Below are positions 1 through 8,603 of a DNA stretch of 64,000 nt, piece by piece. The stretch comes from a bacterium (GTDB taxonomy: Bacteria; Bacteroidota; Ignavibacteria; Kapaibacteriales; UBA2268): the NCBI GenBank assembly GCA_024711295.1, contig JANJTB010000016.1, positions 47,777-111,776 on the forward strand. Reading direction: 5' to 3'. Both the position numbers and the translations under genes were made by a program. The notes below the pieces were generated by a model that saw only the letters and a program-made list of their open reading frames with translations, had not been told where the DNA came from and made no database searches. Position 1 is the stretch's first letter. Each line of letters begins with the position of its first letter.

Positions 1-1
1 T

Positions 2-2344
2 GATACTATTGCTGTATTCGAAGGAATAAATGAATTTCCGGTACAGAAAATTGCTTTGCCACAAGGATTTATCACAAACAAAATTTACGCTGACAGACAA
101 AAACAAACTTTGACTGCCTTTCCGCATTACGGCAACAGAATTTTACAATATTCTATGTTAACTGGGGCTCAAATTAAAGATATGTCGTTTGATTCGCCTA
201 TCATGGATATTGCATTTAATACCAGGACAGAAACAGCGGCAATTCTGTTTATTAATGGAAGAATCAAACTTTATAATTTGCCTGATTTTACAGTAATTGA
301 TGAACTTAATTTTGATATATTCCCTAACTTTCTTAAAATTGCATTTTCACCCAACGGTAAAATGCTTAGTATAGGCAGTCAGGCAGATGGATCAGGATTA
401 AGAACAAACAGCTATCTTATAGATATTGCAACCAGACAGATTGTTAAAGTGTTTACACCGTCTTCGGGTAATCCTGTCGCTATGCAGTTTAATCCTACTT
501 CCACTTCAGTAGTTGTAGGCTCCGAAACTGACAGACAAATAGCAATCTATGACCTCACTTCTACAGAAACTACATCTAACTTATTCGGTCACACCGAAAA
601 TATGACCGATATGAAGTTATCTCCAAATGGGCTTTCTATTATTTCAACATCATTATCAAAAAATGACAATATTGTTTATCGCACTTTTACTTATCCTCAG
701 GAAGACCAAACTGACGGTTACTTAATTATTGAGCAACCAAAGTTGAATCAGGAGATTGTAAAAATACCTAATGCTTATTTAGGAACTGATAACCTGCACT
801 CAATTACCAGTGTTTGTAATCTTGGTCTTTCTATGGCAGATATATACGATGCCAGATTTAGAAATGGCACTCATTACAAACTTGTGGAAACATGGAACAG
901 AGATACTGCACTTGCGAATCAGTGTTTCAATTTTGATATTGTTTTTAGTCCGCTTGATACTGGTATCATTCGTGATACTCTTATTATGTATCACTGTACT
1001 AAGCAATATCTTATTCCATTCGAGTCATATTCGTACTCAAGAAGAATAACCCTTTTGAGCAATAACGTTGATTTTGGCGAGGTATGTCTGGGTGATACAT
1101 TAGTCAAAGAAATAGAATTATTTAGAAACGATGACCCTGCTCCTCTTAAACTGAATTATACCCAGCTATTAAGTAAAGAAGGTTTAGCATTCGGTTTGAT
1201 TTTAGGAAAACGCGATTCAGTTCTTCAACCTGGAGAAGTGTATTTGTTAAAAGTTAGATTTGTACCTAACGCTATTGGTCTGCAAACAGGAGATATTCAA
1301 ATATACCATTCTAATCAAAACAAATACATTACAATCTCAAAAGTTCAGGGAACCGGTATTGGTTCTTATCTGGAGTTATCGCACGAGACATTAAGGTTTA
1401 TACCTGAGCAAACCACAAGAGAGATTACCATGAAGAATACCGGTGTTACTGATGTCTTTTTTGAGCAATTCAGAGTATCACCCGCAGGAGCATTCGAGGT
1501 GCTTACTCAGGCAGGTTTCAATCTTAAGCCGGGTGAGGTTAAGACAATTCAGGTTAGATGGAATGGTGTTGACGAAACACCTGCCCAGTTAATAACAGAT
1601 GCAAATCCATGTCTGGTGCAGAAATATATTCCTCTTAATTTTTACAGGGGTGGAAGCCAAATCACGATTCCTACTGTTACTGCTGAAGCTTACAGCGAGA
1701 ATGTTAGAATTCCGATTGTCTATACTAATACCGAAAATGGTGAATATAAAGGAATAAGAGATTTCGAAGCTTCGTTTGATTTAGATTACAGATTGTTTTT
1801 ACCAAGAAGAATTGAAACTAAATACAACTCTGCAGAAATTACATCCAATCGCGTTAATTCGAACGTTAGAACTTTTGGTATCAAAGTCAGTGGTGATTTT
1901 GCTCTAAAAGATACTATTGCAACTATCATTGGTGTAGCTGGATTAAGCGAAATAGACAGAACACCGATTACTTACAACGAAAATTCACCCGGTTGGAGTA
2001 AATTCATTTCTACCGTAACAATTCCTGGTGAGCTTATAATATCCGGAATATGTGAAGACAGATATGTCATAAAACTAAACTCCAAGATTAAAGAAGTGAT
2101 GGTAATACCCAATCCTGTTTCGATGATGGCTAAAATAAGCTACGAACTGTCAGAAGATTCTTATGTTGACTTTGACCTTGTTGACAACAACGGTGTAGTT
2201 CACAATTTAATTAAGAAGTTGTCTGCTTTCAAGGGTAATAATACAACAGATATTGATATTTCATCATTTGGTACAGGTAATTACAAACTTAGAATAACTG
2301 CCGGATCGGAGTTTTTGACCAGAAATATAATAATATTGAGATAA
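2..2344 (+). CDS. T9SS cargo: beta-propeller plus choice-of-anchor-D protein (5' partial)
   Basis: The frame is open to the left edge, so the true start lies upstream; about 780 codons are visible. The first ~230 residues resemble WD40/YVTN propeller blades (repeated 'SPNG' turns). The middle carries choice-of-anchor-D/ASPM-like beta-sandwiches (VDFGEVCLGDT, then VRFVPNAIGLQTG). A further beta-sandwich beginning near RIPIVYTNTENGEYKG looks cohesin-like, and the last ~80 residues form a T9SS type A sorting domain (VIPNPVSMMAKISYEL, ending TRNIIILR). Family knowledge says such proteins pass the outer membrane through T9SS and stay surface-attached or are released. The stop codon is 2 nt from nadD, so the two are probably co-transcribed. 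Substrate unknown. Confidence 0.85.
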   Translation, partial: DTIAVFEGINEFPVQKIALPQGFITNKIYADRQKQTLTAFPHYGNRILQYSMLTGAQIKDMSFDSPIMDIAFNTRTETAAILFINGRIKLYNLPDFTVIDELNFDIFPNFLKIAFSPNGKMLSIGSQADGSGLRTNSYLIDIATRQIVKVFTPSSGNPVAMQFNPTSTSVVVGSETDRQIAIYDLTSTETTSNLFGHTENMTDMKLSPNGLSIISTSLSKNDNIVYRTFTYPQEDQTDGYLIIEQPKLNQEIVKIPNAYLGTDNLHSITSVCNLGLSMADIYDARFRNGTHYKLVETWNRDTALANQCFNFDIVFSPLDTGIIRDTLIMYHCTKQYLIPFESYSYSRRITLLSNNVDFGEVCLGDTLVKEIELFRNDDPAPLKLNYTQLLSKEGLAFGLILGKRDSVLQPGEVYLLKVRFVPNAIGLQTGDIQIYHSNQNKYITISKVQGTGIGSYLELSHETLRFIPEQTTREITMKNTGVTDVFFEQFRVSPAGAFEVLTQAGFNLKPGEVKTIQVRWNGVDETPAQLITDANPCLVQKYIPLNFYRGGSQITIPTVTAEAYSENVRIPIVYTNTENGEYKGIRDFEASFDLDYRLFLPRRIETKYNSAEITSNRVNSNVRTFGIKVSGDFALKDTIATIIGVAGLSEIDRTPITYNENSPGWSKFISTVTIPGELIISGICEDRYVIKLNSKIKEVMVIPNPVSMMAKISYELSEDSYVDFDLVDNNGVVHNLIKKLSAFKGNNTTDIDISSFGTGNYKLRITAGSEFLTRNIIILR

Positions 2345-2346
2345 TT

Positions 2347-2949
2347 ATGACTAAGGTCGGGATTTTAGGTGGCTCATTCAATCCCGTGCATACGGCTCAT
2401 ATTAAAATTGCTTTGGCAATGAGCAGGCAACTCAACACTGAAAAAGTGTTGTTTATACCTTGTTATGCATCACCATTCAAAGATAGAAGTGAGTACAAGG
2501 TATCAGATTTTCACAGAATTGAAATGCTGAAGAAAGCTCTATGCAATTATCCCCAATTCGAAATTGAGGATTATGAGATTACCAAAAGTGAAACAAGCTT
2601 TACTATAGATACTTTAAAATTTTTAAAGAAAAAATACCAGAGCTCCCAGCTTATTTTACTTATGGGTGCAGATCAAAGCATATCATTCGAAAAATGGAAA
2701 TCATGGCAAGAAATACTTCAGCAGGTTACTTTATGTATCGCACGCAGAGATGGAAATGAAGTACTATTGAGCAGTGTTGTTGAAAAGTATATTATAACCC
2801 ATAATTTACAAGTAGAATATTTGGATTATCAGGAATTGATGATATCTTCAAAGTTAATTCGCGACAAGATAGCTAAAAATGACTCAGTCTTTGGATTAGT
2901 ACCTGAAACAGTTGAGGAATATATTATTTCGAATAATTTATATAGATAA
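2347..2949 (+). CDS. nadD: Nicotinate-nucleotide adenylyltransferase
   Basis: Transfers AMP from ATP to nicotinate mononucleotide, giving deamido-NAD in NAD biosynthesis; cytosolic. The 200-residue length is normal. The nucleotidyltransferase motif GGSFNPVHTAH lies at residues 9-19, and the C-terminal motif SSKLIRDKI near residue 165 corresponds to the family's ISSTxIR signature. ATG is 2 nt after the previous stop, consistent with translational coupling to an unrelated surface protein gene. A related adenylyltransferase is possible but the two motifs favour NadD. Confidence 0.93.
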   Translation: MTKVGILGGSFNPVHTAHIKIALAMSRQLNTEKVLFIPCYASPFKDRSEYKVSDFHRIEMLKKALCNYPQFEIEDYEITKSETSFTIDTLKFLKKKYQSSQLILLMGADQSISFEKWKSWQEILQQVTLCIARRDGNEVLLSSVVEKYIITHNLQVEYLDYQELMISSKLIRDKIAKNDSVFGLVPETVEEYIISNNLYR

Positions 2950-3050
2950 CTTATTTTTCAGTATTACACATATTATCGTTAATATATATTTTGGTTTGAA
3001 TAAGAAACGTCGTACTTTTGAATAAATAAACCTAATATTGGTGGTATATC

Positions 3051-4265
3051 ATGAAAAGAATATATCAAGCTCTATGGTCAGCATTAATTGCAATTTTAAT
3101 ATTTGCCTGCGATGACTCAAATGTAAATATTGTTGATAATGATATTGACAATCAATTTTCAAAAATTTTATTTACTCCTGACTCACTTTCATTTCCAAAT
3201 GATACTACGATTGCTCAAGTCACATTTTATGGTATTGATTTCAGTAAGATTATCCCGGATTCAATTATCATTGATAACTCAAATGTAAGCTTTGAAAGGC
3301 TTGAAGTCAAAAAAATAATTGCCAGCCTAAAAGGAATATCAAGAGGCACCCACAGCATTGATTTCTTTCATAAATCGAGCAAAGTAACTCTTGATAAAAA
3401 GCTAATTATTACTTATGATGAATCAGCTCCTCCAAGTGCCAAGAGTATTTATTTCACACCTGATACTTTGTATATTGATATGATAAATTACCAAAATACT
3501 ATAAACTTATACGGAGTATCATTTTATAAATATAAGATTGATTCTGTATTCGTAGGTAAGGAAAAGTGTCAATTAGGTAGTAAGGGGGTTTCAATACTTC
3601 CAATTCATACCACAATAACTAAGACTGGCAATTATCCGGTAATTATATATTATAAAGGAAACAAAATTGAACTTCAAAAAAAATTGACAATAATTAATTC
3701 AATTATTGATTTTGATGTACAATTTTTTGACACTATAATTTATTCGGTTCAAAATATACCAATTTTATACAAATATTCCAACTTTCCTGAAAGGCAAATT
3801 ATGTTTAATCAAAATTATGAATTGAATCAATTTACACGAAATTTAAATAGGGATGTATTCAAAATAAATTATTCAAAAGGGATTACAAGTTTTGATATGA
3901 GTATTGAGTTTGACAATCAGTATAGGATTATTAAGAAGTTAACATCAGGTAGTTACAACAGAACAAGCTATAATCCACCTTATGTAGAACACCAAAATAG
4001 ATTAACCTTATATAATCTCCCATTTAAAATCAATAGATATGACAACAATAAGATAGAGCTGGCTATTGATCTGATTGGTTCTATTATTAATGACTATTTC
4101 CCATTGACAGTATATGAATATGCATGGTGGGGTGGAAGCCAAAAAAATAATGATCGTTCGTATGGGTTCACAACTACTAAAGTCGAACCAACAACAGGGA
4201 GAGATATAAATTATTACCCGGCAACGGAATCGTCTTCTATAAGAATTTATCTTAGGAATTACTAA
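3051..4265 (+). CDS. Lipoprotein with two IPT/TIG-like repeats
   Basis: Residues 1-20 form a lipoprotein signal ending in the lipobox LIFAC, so Cys20 should be lipidated and the protein anchored in the envelope. Two similar beta-rich segments follow, starting near residue 38 (ILFTPDSLSF) and residue 134 (IYFTPDTLYID), each ending in a K-KLxI strand; they resemble IPT/TIG Ig-like folds. The remaining ~180 residues match nothing I recognise, and no T9SS sorting domain is present. It stands alone between nadD and a convergent gene. Function unknown. Confidence 0.75.
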   Translation: MKRIYQALWSALIAILIFACDDSNVNIVDNDIDNQFSKILFTPDSLSFPNDTTIAQVTFYGIDFSKIIPDSIIIDNSNVSFERLEVKKIIASLKGISRGTHSIDFFHKSSKVTLDKKLIITYDESAPPSAKSIYFTPDTLYIDMINYQNTINLYGVSFYKYKIDSVFVGKEKCQLGSKGVSILPIHTTITKTGNYPVIIYYKGNKIELQKKLTIINSIIDFDVQFFDTIIYSVQNIPILYKYSNFPERQIMFNQNYELNQFTRNLNRDVFKINYSKGITSFDMSIEFDNQYRIIKKLTSGSYNRTSYNPPYVEHQNRLTLYNLPFKINRYDNNKIELAIDLIGSIINDYFPLTVYEYAWWGGSQKNNDRSYGFTTTKVEPTTGRDINYYPATESSSIRIYLRNY

Positions 4266-4275
4266 AATAAAGCTC

Positions 4276-4300
4276 CTGTTGCCACCCAACAAAGCGACAG
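4276..4300 (+). terminator. Probable terminator after the TIG-like lipoprotein gene
   Basis: CTGTTGC (4276-4282) pairs with GCGACAG (4294-4300) with one G-T pair, followed four bases later by a T-rich stretch. The T run is offset, so strength is uncertain. Confidence 0.5.
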
Positions 4301-4331
4301 TCGGTATTTTTTCAAATTAATAATTGATAAA

Positions 4332-4448
4332 TTAACAGAAGCTAAAATCCTCAACCGGTAAATCGATTTTTTTATTTATCTGCTTTATGTTGTTGTGAAT
4401 ATCAAGGAATAATTTTTCGATATTTTCTAAATCTTTGCCTTCAAAAAA
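4332..4448 (-). pseudogene. Decayed 3' fragment of a YgiT-type antitoxin gene
   Basis: On the minus strand this reads FFEGKDLENIEKLF, then DIHNNIKQINKKIDLPVEDF and SFC before TAA. It aligns throughout with the C-terminus of the intact YgiT-like gene at 7641-7892, and 32 consecutive bases (4414-4445 against 7723-7754) are identical. Upstream the frame hits stop codons; a one-base shift at the T/A run near 4446 would keep a frame open for about 21 more codons, but without zinc-ligand cysteines. There is no start codon or complete domain, so this is a remnant. It fills most of the 319-bp gap downstream of the PKD gene. Confidence 0.8.
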
Positions 4449-4584
4449 TCTTCAACTACTGAAACATTAATTGGAGGAACAACAACGTCAAAATTCAAAT
4501 TATAATATTTCTACTACTTACAGCCATAATAACTAATAAGAAGAAAAAATGGCAAATAAACAATCTTAGTTTGCATTACAATTA

Positions 4585-7533
4585 TTACTTCAAAACAATC
4601 AATTTTTTCGTTACAATTCCCTGTGGAGATTCAATAACAAAATAATAGCAGTCAGAACTAAATTCATTTAAATTCATAGAGAAGTTCTCTTGATATTCTC
4701 CTGGAGCATAATTCCCTTCATTTAAGTCTTTAAGTTTGAGCCCATTAATATCATAAATTGAAAATTTTAAATATTTTTCATATTTTAAATTAAATTTTAT
4801 ACTAAAATTGCTTTGAATTGGATTTGGAAATAATTCTTCCATCATAATTACATTTGTAGTATCAATAATTATAGAATCTTGATTTTTAATATCTAATATT
4901 TCAATTTTTGCAAAATAAGTATAACTATTGGAAATCAACCCTGAAATATAGAATATATTGGATGAATCCCAATAAATCTTATTTCCTCCGCTATTTAAAT
5001 AACTCAAAATATAAGTTTTATCAGTATTTTCCTTCAAATCATAATATCTGATTGCTAATTTGTTATCAATATTATACAATATTATAGCCTTATCATCTGG
5101 AACATAAACAAAATCTTGTTGAACATTAATTGTATCTGAATATAAAACTCTCTTGTAAATTTCATCGGTTAATAGATTTATTTTAGCAAAAATTTCTCTC
5201 TTTTTTAAATCAACATAGAAAATATATAATTCATTTCCAACCTGATTCATTTTTACATTTACTATAAATTGAGAGCCATAATCATCAGGTATTAAATAAT
5301 CCTTAATTACCTTTCCCTCATAATCAATCTTAGAAATCATTAAATTCTTTGTTGTTACAAGACGTGAGAGGTAAAAACCATCTTGTATCTTGTTTGTATA
5401 AGCATTTGCTAAAGAATTTGTATGAGTAAACCAAGCAGTAAATTCAGGTTTGTTAGTAATAATTTTTTTGTTATTTATAATTTGAAAATCATATTTGTCG
5501 CCTTTTGAATTTAATTTAAGAACAGCAACTCTCCCAGAATCATCTAAGCAAACTGCGTATGGTAATTGCCCATAACTTACACCATTAATCAATGGTACCA
5601 ATGTATCGGAACTAATGTAATCATATATAGCACTACCTAAAAATATTTTCTGACCAGTCTTATAATTTCTGTACTCATTGATACCTTTGGTATCTTGTAG
5701 AATCTTATTATTACCATTAGTGTCAACATTATTTACATCAATCCAGTGATATTTTGATGGATATGGAGCTCCTTCTGTCAATTGTATATAAACATTACCT
5801 GAATTATCCTTAAAAAAAGGGCGAAATACAGATCGCCAATAATTATATATGCCATTAAAATTTTGTTTTGAAAACTTTAGTTTTTCAATATCTTTATGGA
5901 AAACCTTATAATATTTTGAGAGAACATAGAAGTATCCATAAGCATTTTTGATAATATATTGTATTTTATATGAACCAACTTGTGGAAAATCAAGATAAGG
6001 ATTATTTTCATCTACAGTATCATTAACAATCCAGGTATGTGAATATGGGTCATCAACTGGTTGTGTTTTATTAACTATTTTGACAGTTGCGGGAGCATAT
6101 CCAATTGGTGGGTCTAAATCAAAATCCGGAGTAAGCAATTGTGCAATATTAATCAACTCCTTTTTTTCTATTATTTTGTATTCAGATTCAAATTCTACTT
6201 CAAGTGTTACAGAATATTTCCCCGGTTTCTCGTAGATGTGAATAGGATCTTTCAAATTTGAAGATTTACCATCTCCGAAATTCCATTTTATTGATTTTGA
6301 ATTTCCTAAAATTGTACTAAAAAAGTGTACTTCTTCATTAATTCTGTAGCGAGTTCCTGATGCCGAGAAAAACGTTGTATCAACATTTTGATACAAATAA
6401 GGTTTTATCCATTTTAAAATAGAATTACATTTGCCACTATTGATTTCTTGGTTACATCTAAAAATAATACCCTTTTTTCCTTTTAACATAATTGGTGATG
6501 TATTATAAGAATCCACAAAAGTAAATTCTTGAACAATATTACCATTTTCTATGTCAGTCAGGGCAATGTTTTTACCATTATAAAAACAACTAAAACCTTC
6601 AATATCAGAAATTATACCTCCGGAATTATCTTTATATCTACCCTTATTAGGTATAATTTGTTTTGTTTCAAGAGAATAAATTAATGGTGAGTTGGCTAAT
6701 GCAAAAATGATTTTCTCATTTGGTATTATTCTTAGGTCAAAGTAATTAATTTTTGTGGAACTGATATTATCCATTCTTGAGATTTTCTTAAAATTAATAT
6801 CATATTCACAATATAAAGTTGGACCTTGGGATACTATAAACATAACCTTATTATTTACAATGTCCCATTGAGGTTTGTCTACGTTGTAGTTATTAATTAA
6901 AACTTTGGATAAATCACTTGTATTTATAAAATAGGTTTTATACTTGTCATAATAATTTGGCGTCCCATTGTATGTAGAGATTGCCCAGTTTGATCTACAA
7001 GTTGTTAAAATATATTTTCCATCTTCTGATTTGAATGAACTAATTGAGATATTATATTGGTGTTCGCCATATTTTTTGGTTTCAAACCATGTTTCTTCAA
7101 AAATTTTATTTTTTTTATCAAGATCATATACAGCATAATAAACTTCATAATTATCTTTTTTTTCACCACTATCAATTAATTTAAACCATGAATAGGAGCA
7201 AATGGTCATATCATCATTTAAATCAATGGAATATTGATATTTTGTATCTTTTTTAATTGTATCGCTAAGAACTTTGATAGTATCAGATTTTATTATTTCG
7301 GCTGTTTCCAGACTTAGTTGAGTAATATAAATATCTTTATCAAAAGTAAATCCTGATATATAAAGAAAATTAGTATCAATATTATGTACTTTCAGGATAC
7401 TTTTGGGATCAACATTAGGGTTAGCAAAGTAATAAGTAGAATCTTTTATCCAGTTTCCTGATTGTGTCATACAATCTGTAGAAAAAAGCAATATTCCTAA
7501 AAGAATTAATAGACAATGTAAAAATTTTTTCAT
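4585..7533 (-). CDS. T9SS cargo with PKD domains
   Basis: The frame is open from 7575, but the ATG at 7533 begins a typical signal peptide (MKKFLHCLLILLGILLFSTD), so I place the start there (982 residues; 7545 is an alternative). Residues ~30-380 are beta-rich and propeller-like. A PKD domain lies around 385-470 (WNFGDGKSSNLKDP, then EKPGKYSVTLEV), a second PKD-like domain follows to ~565, then another propeller-like stretch. A sorting domain ends the protein (ELFPNPIQSNFSIKF to TKKLIVLK). Likely secreted by T9SS and surface-exposed; ligand unknown. It is bracketed in direct orientation by an antitoxin remnant (4332-4448) and the intact antitoxin (7641-7892), suggesting insertion or duplication at a toxin-antitoxin locus. 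Confidence 0.85.
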   Translation of the reverse strand: MKKFLHCLLILLGILLFSTDCMTQSGNWIKDSTYYFANPNVDPKSILKVHNIDTNFLYISGFTFDKDIYITQLSLETAEIIKSDTIKVLSDTIKKDTKYQYSIDLNDDMTICSYSWFKLIDSGEKKDNYEVYYAVYDLDKKNKIFEETWFETKKYGEHQYNISISSFKSEDGKYILTTCRSNWAISTYNGTPNYYDKYKTYFINTSDLSKVLINNYNVDKPQWDIVNNKVMFIVSQGPTLYCEYDINFKKISRMDNISSTKINYFDLRIIPNEKIIFALANSPLIYSLETKQIIPNKGRYKDNSGGIISDIEGFSCFYNGKNIALTDIENGNIVQEFTFVDSYNTSPIMLKGKKGIIFRCNQEINSGKCNSILKWIKPYLYQNVDTTFFSASGTRYRINEEVHFFSTILGNSKSIKWNFGDGKSSNLKDPIHIYEKPGKYSVTLEVEFESEYKIIEKKELINIAQLLTPDFDLDPPIGYAPATVKIVNKTQPVDDPYSHTWIVNDTVDENNPYLDFPQVGSYKIQYIIKNAYGYFYVLSKYYKVFHKDIEKLKFSKQNFNGIYNYWRSVFRPFFKDNSGNVYIQLTEGAPYPSKYHWIDVNNVDTNGNNKILQDTKGINEYRNYKTGQKIFLGSAIYDYISSDTLVPLINGVSYGQLPYAVCLDDSGRVAVLKLNSKGDKYDFQIINNKKIITNKPEFTAWFTHTNSLANAYTNKIQDGFYLSRLVTTKNLMISKIDYEGKVIKDYLIPDDYGSQFIVNVKMNQVGNELYIFYVDLKKREIFAKINLLTDEIYKRVLYSDTINVQQDFVYVPDDKAIILYNIDNKLAIRYYDLKENTDKTYILSYLNSGGNKIYWDSSNIFYISGLISNSYTYFAKIEILDIKNQDSIIIDTTNVIMMEELFPNPIQSNFSIKFNLKYEKYLKFSIYDINGLKLKDLNEGNYAPGEYQENFSMNLNEFSSDCYYFVIESPQGIVTKKLIVLK

Positions 7534-7640
7534 AATTTTTCTCATAAGAAACTTATAATAATTATATATATACACAATTATAATATTTAAGTTACAAAGT
7601 ATTTTATAATTATTTGAATTTCCCTGAATTATTTCTCAAT

Positions 7641-7892
7641 TCAACATACTTCAAAATCAAAAACCGGTACTTCAATTTTTTTATTTACTTGCTTTCTGTT
7701 ATTAATAATATCAAAAAATAGCTTTTCGATATTTTCTAAATCTTTGCCTTCAAAGTACTGCTCACCACAAAATGCACAAACTTTGCTCGGCACATCATTT
7801 ACAATCATAAACTTAGAATCATGCTTATAAATATACTGTACATATTTTTGTTCTAAGTTTTTATTCCCACAAAAGACACTTTTATCCTTCAT
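7641..7892 (-). CDS. YgiT-type zinc-finger (MqsA-like) antitoxin
   Basis: An 83-residue protein similar to the N-terminal zinc-binding half of MqsA/YgiT antitoxins: KVCAFCGEQYFEGKDLE holds the second CxxC (Cys39, Cys42). Only one cysteine of the usual first CxxC remains (SVFCGN: Ser5 and Cys8), so the zinc site is incomplete. The frame extends to an ATG at 7907, but AGAGG five bases before the ATG at 7892 favours the shorter form. There is no helix-turn-helix half. It lies 29 bp after the Phd-like antitoxin gene in the same operon as a damaged RelE/ParE-like toxin. YgiT-type proteins usually partner a DUF4258-type toxin, which is not seen here. Confidence 0.75.
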   Translation of the reverse strand: MKDKSVFCGNKNLEQKYVQYIYKHDSKFMIVNDVPSKVCAFCGEQYFEGKDLENIEKLFFDIINNRKQVNKKIEVPVFDFEVC

Positions 7893-7921
7893 ATTAACCT
7901 CTTTCATAAGAACTTGAAAAC

Positions 7922-8110
7922 CTATACAATTGCAAGTTCTCTTTTCAAGTCAGTATGTGAAACCCATATTTTGTTTTCCTGTTTGACTTTTAGTGCAGAA
8001 TCGTAATCTTCTTTATCCTGCTCAATAACCTTTAATCTTTTATATTCTTCATAATCAAGAATTACAGCTATTGGATTATTGCTCTCTCTAATAATCTGTG
8101 TTTTAATCAT
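7922..8110 (-). CDS. Phd/YefM-like antitoxin
   Basis: A 62-residue protein with the Phd/YefM pattern: a short N-terminal strand (MIKTQIIRESNNPIAVILDY) followed by EEYKRLKVIEQDKEDY, matching the family's 'IlsreeYerL' helix, and a charged tail expected to wrap the toxin. An AAAGGAT ribosome binding site lies upstream. It follows the RelE/ParE-like toxin; the original toxin frame would have overlapped this start by 8 nt, the tight coupling typical of type II toxin-antitoxin pairs. Expected to neutralise the toxin and autoregulate the operon. Confidence 0.8.
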   Translation of the reverse strand: MIKTQIIRESNNPIAVILDYEEYKRLKVIEQDKEDYDSALKVKQENKIWVSHTDLKRELAIV

Positions 8111-8369
8111 TATAAATATCCTTTCGATGTTTTATTTCTTAGACGAACATAATATTATTTTCATTGTCGAATATAACTCTATAATTACCAATCCTTAATC
8201 TTCTAAATTCTCCGAATCTGCCTTTCAAAAATTTAATATCATGCTTATCTAATGGAGATGAAGCATATCTTTCAATACCAGTTAAAATTCTTTCTGCATC
8301 TTTAAAATTTGAAGCCGAAATATTTTTTATTTGCTTAACAGCCTTTTCTGAATATTTTATTTCGAGCAT
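8103..8369 (-). pseudogene. RelE/ParE-family toxin gene with an in-frame TAA
   Basis: Codons 1-76 encode a RelE/ParE-superfamily toxin (KYSEKAVKQIKNI, DIKFLKGRFGEFRRLRIGNY, RVIFDNENNIMFV). Translation stops at TAA (8139-8141). Directly past that stop, in the same frame, come EIKHRKDIYND and then TAA (8103-8105), which is the family's normal C-terminal strand (compare 'hRkdiYr'), where residues needed for activity usually lie. A TTA-to-TAA change would explain it. The intact gene would have had 88 codons and overlapped the antitoxin start. I infer a recently inactivated or C-terminally trimmed toxin; a sequencing error is the alternative. Confidence 0.85.
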
Positions 8370-8499
8370 TTTTAAAAGTAATTAATTTTTAATAATGTTC
8401 GATTTCTATTTAAAAACAAACGATATTTAACTTTTCAATTTAAATTCTACCGACATACATTTACTAAAATACAAAAAATTACATACTCACAAAAACGTT

Positions 8500-8543
8500 T
8501 TATAGTTTCAATATTGCCCGTAGAGAAATTTGTTAAGATGTGA
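8500..8543 (+). pseudogene. Possible T9SS sorting-domain tail remnant
   Basis: The last codons read VEKFVKM then TGA (8541-8543), nearly identical to the terminal VEKFVKM of the RCC1 gene 1.5 kb downstream. Upstream of these codons nothing resembles a sorting domain, and a stop lies a few codons back. Probably the eroded end of an earlier T9SS gene. The rest of the gap 8370-8766 is very AT-rich and must contain promoters for the toxin operon (minus) and the RCC1 gene (plus), but I could not place them. Confidence 0.45.
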
Positions 8544-8578
8544 GTTTTTGTCATTTGAATTGAATTAAAGAGATATTA

Positions 8579-8603
8579 GTGCCACACCCAAAAAGTGTAG
8601 CAC
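8579..8603 (+). repeat. Imperfect hairpin upstream of the RCC1 gene
   Basis: GTGCCACAC (8579-8587) and GTGTAGCAC (8595-8603) form an inverted repeat with one mismatch. A diverged relative (GTTCCACAACCCGAAAG) starts near 10033, just after the RCC1 stop codon, so related motifs flank that gene. Could be a terminator of the lost gene ending at 8543. Confidence 0.4.

Noticed and set aside
800..1049. Small frames on both strands inside the first T9SS gene
   Set aside because: They overlap a well-supported gene, lack ribosome binding sites and resemble no family; the same applies to the other frames nested within large genes (for example 11381-12637, 28156-29765 and 45099-45407).
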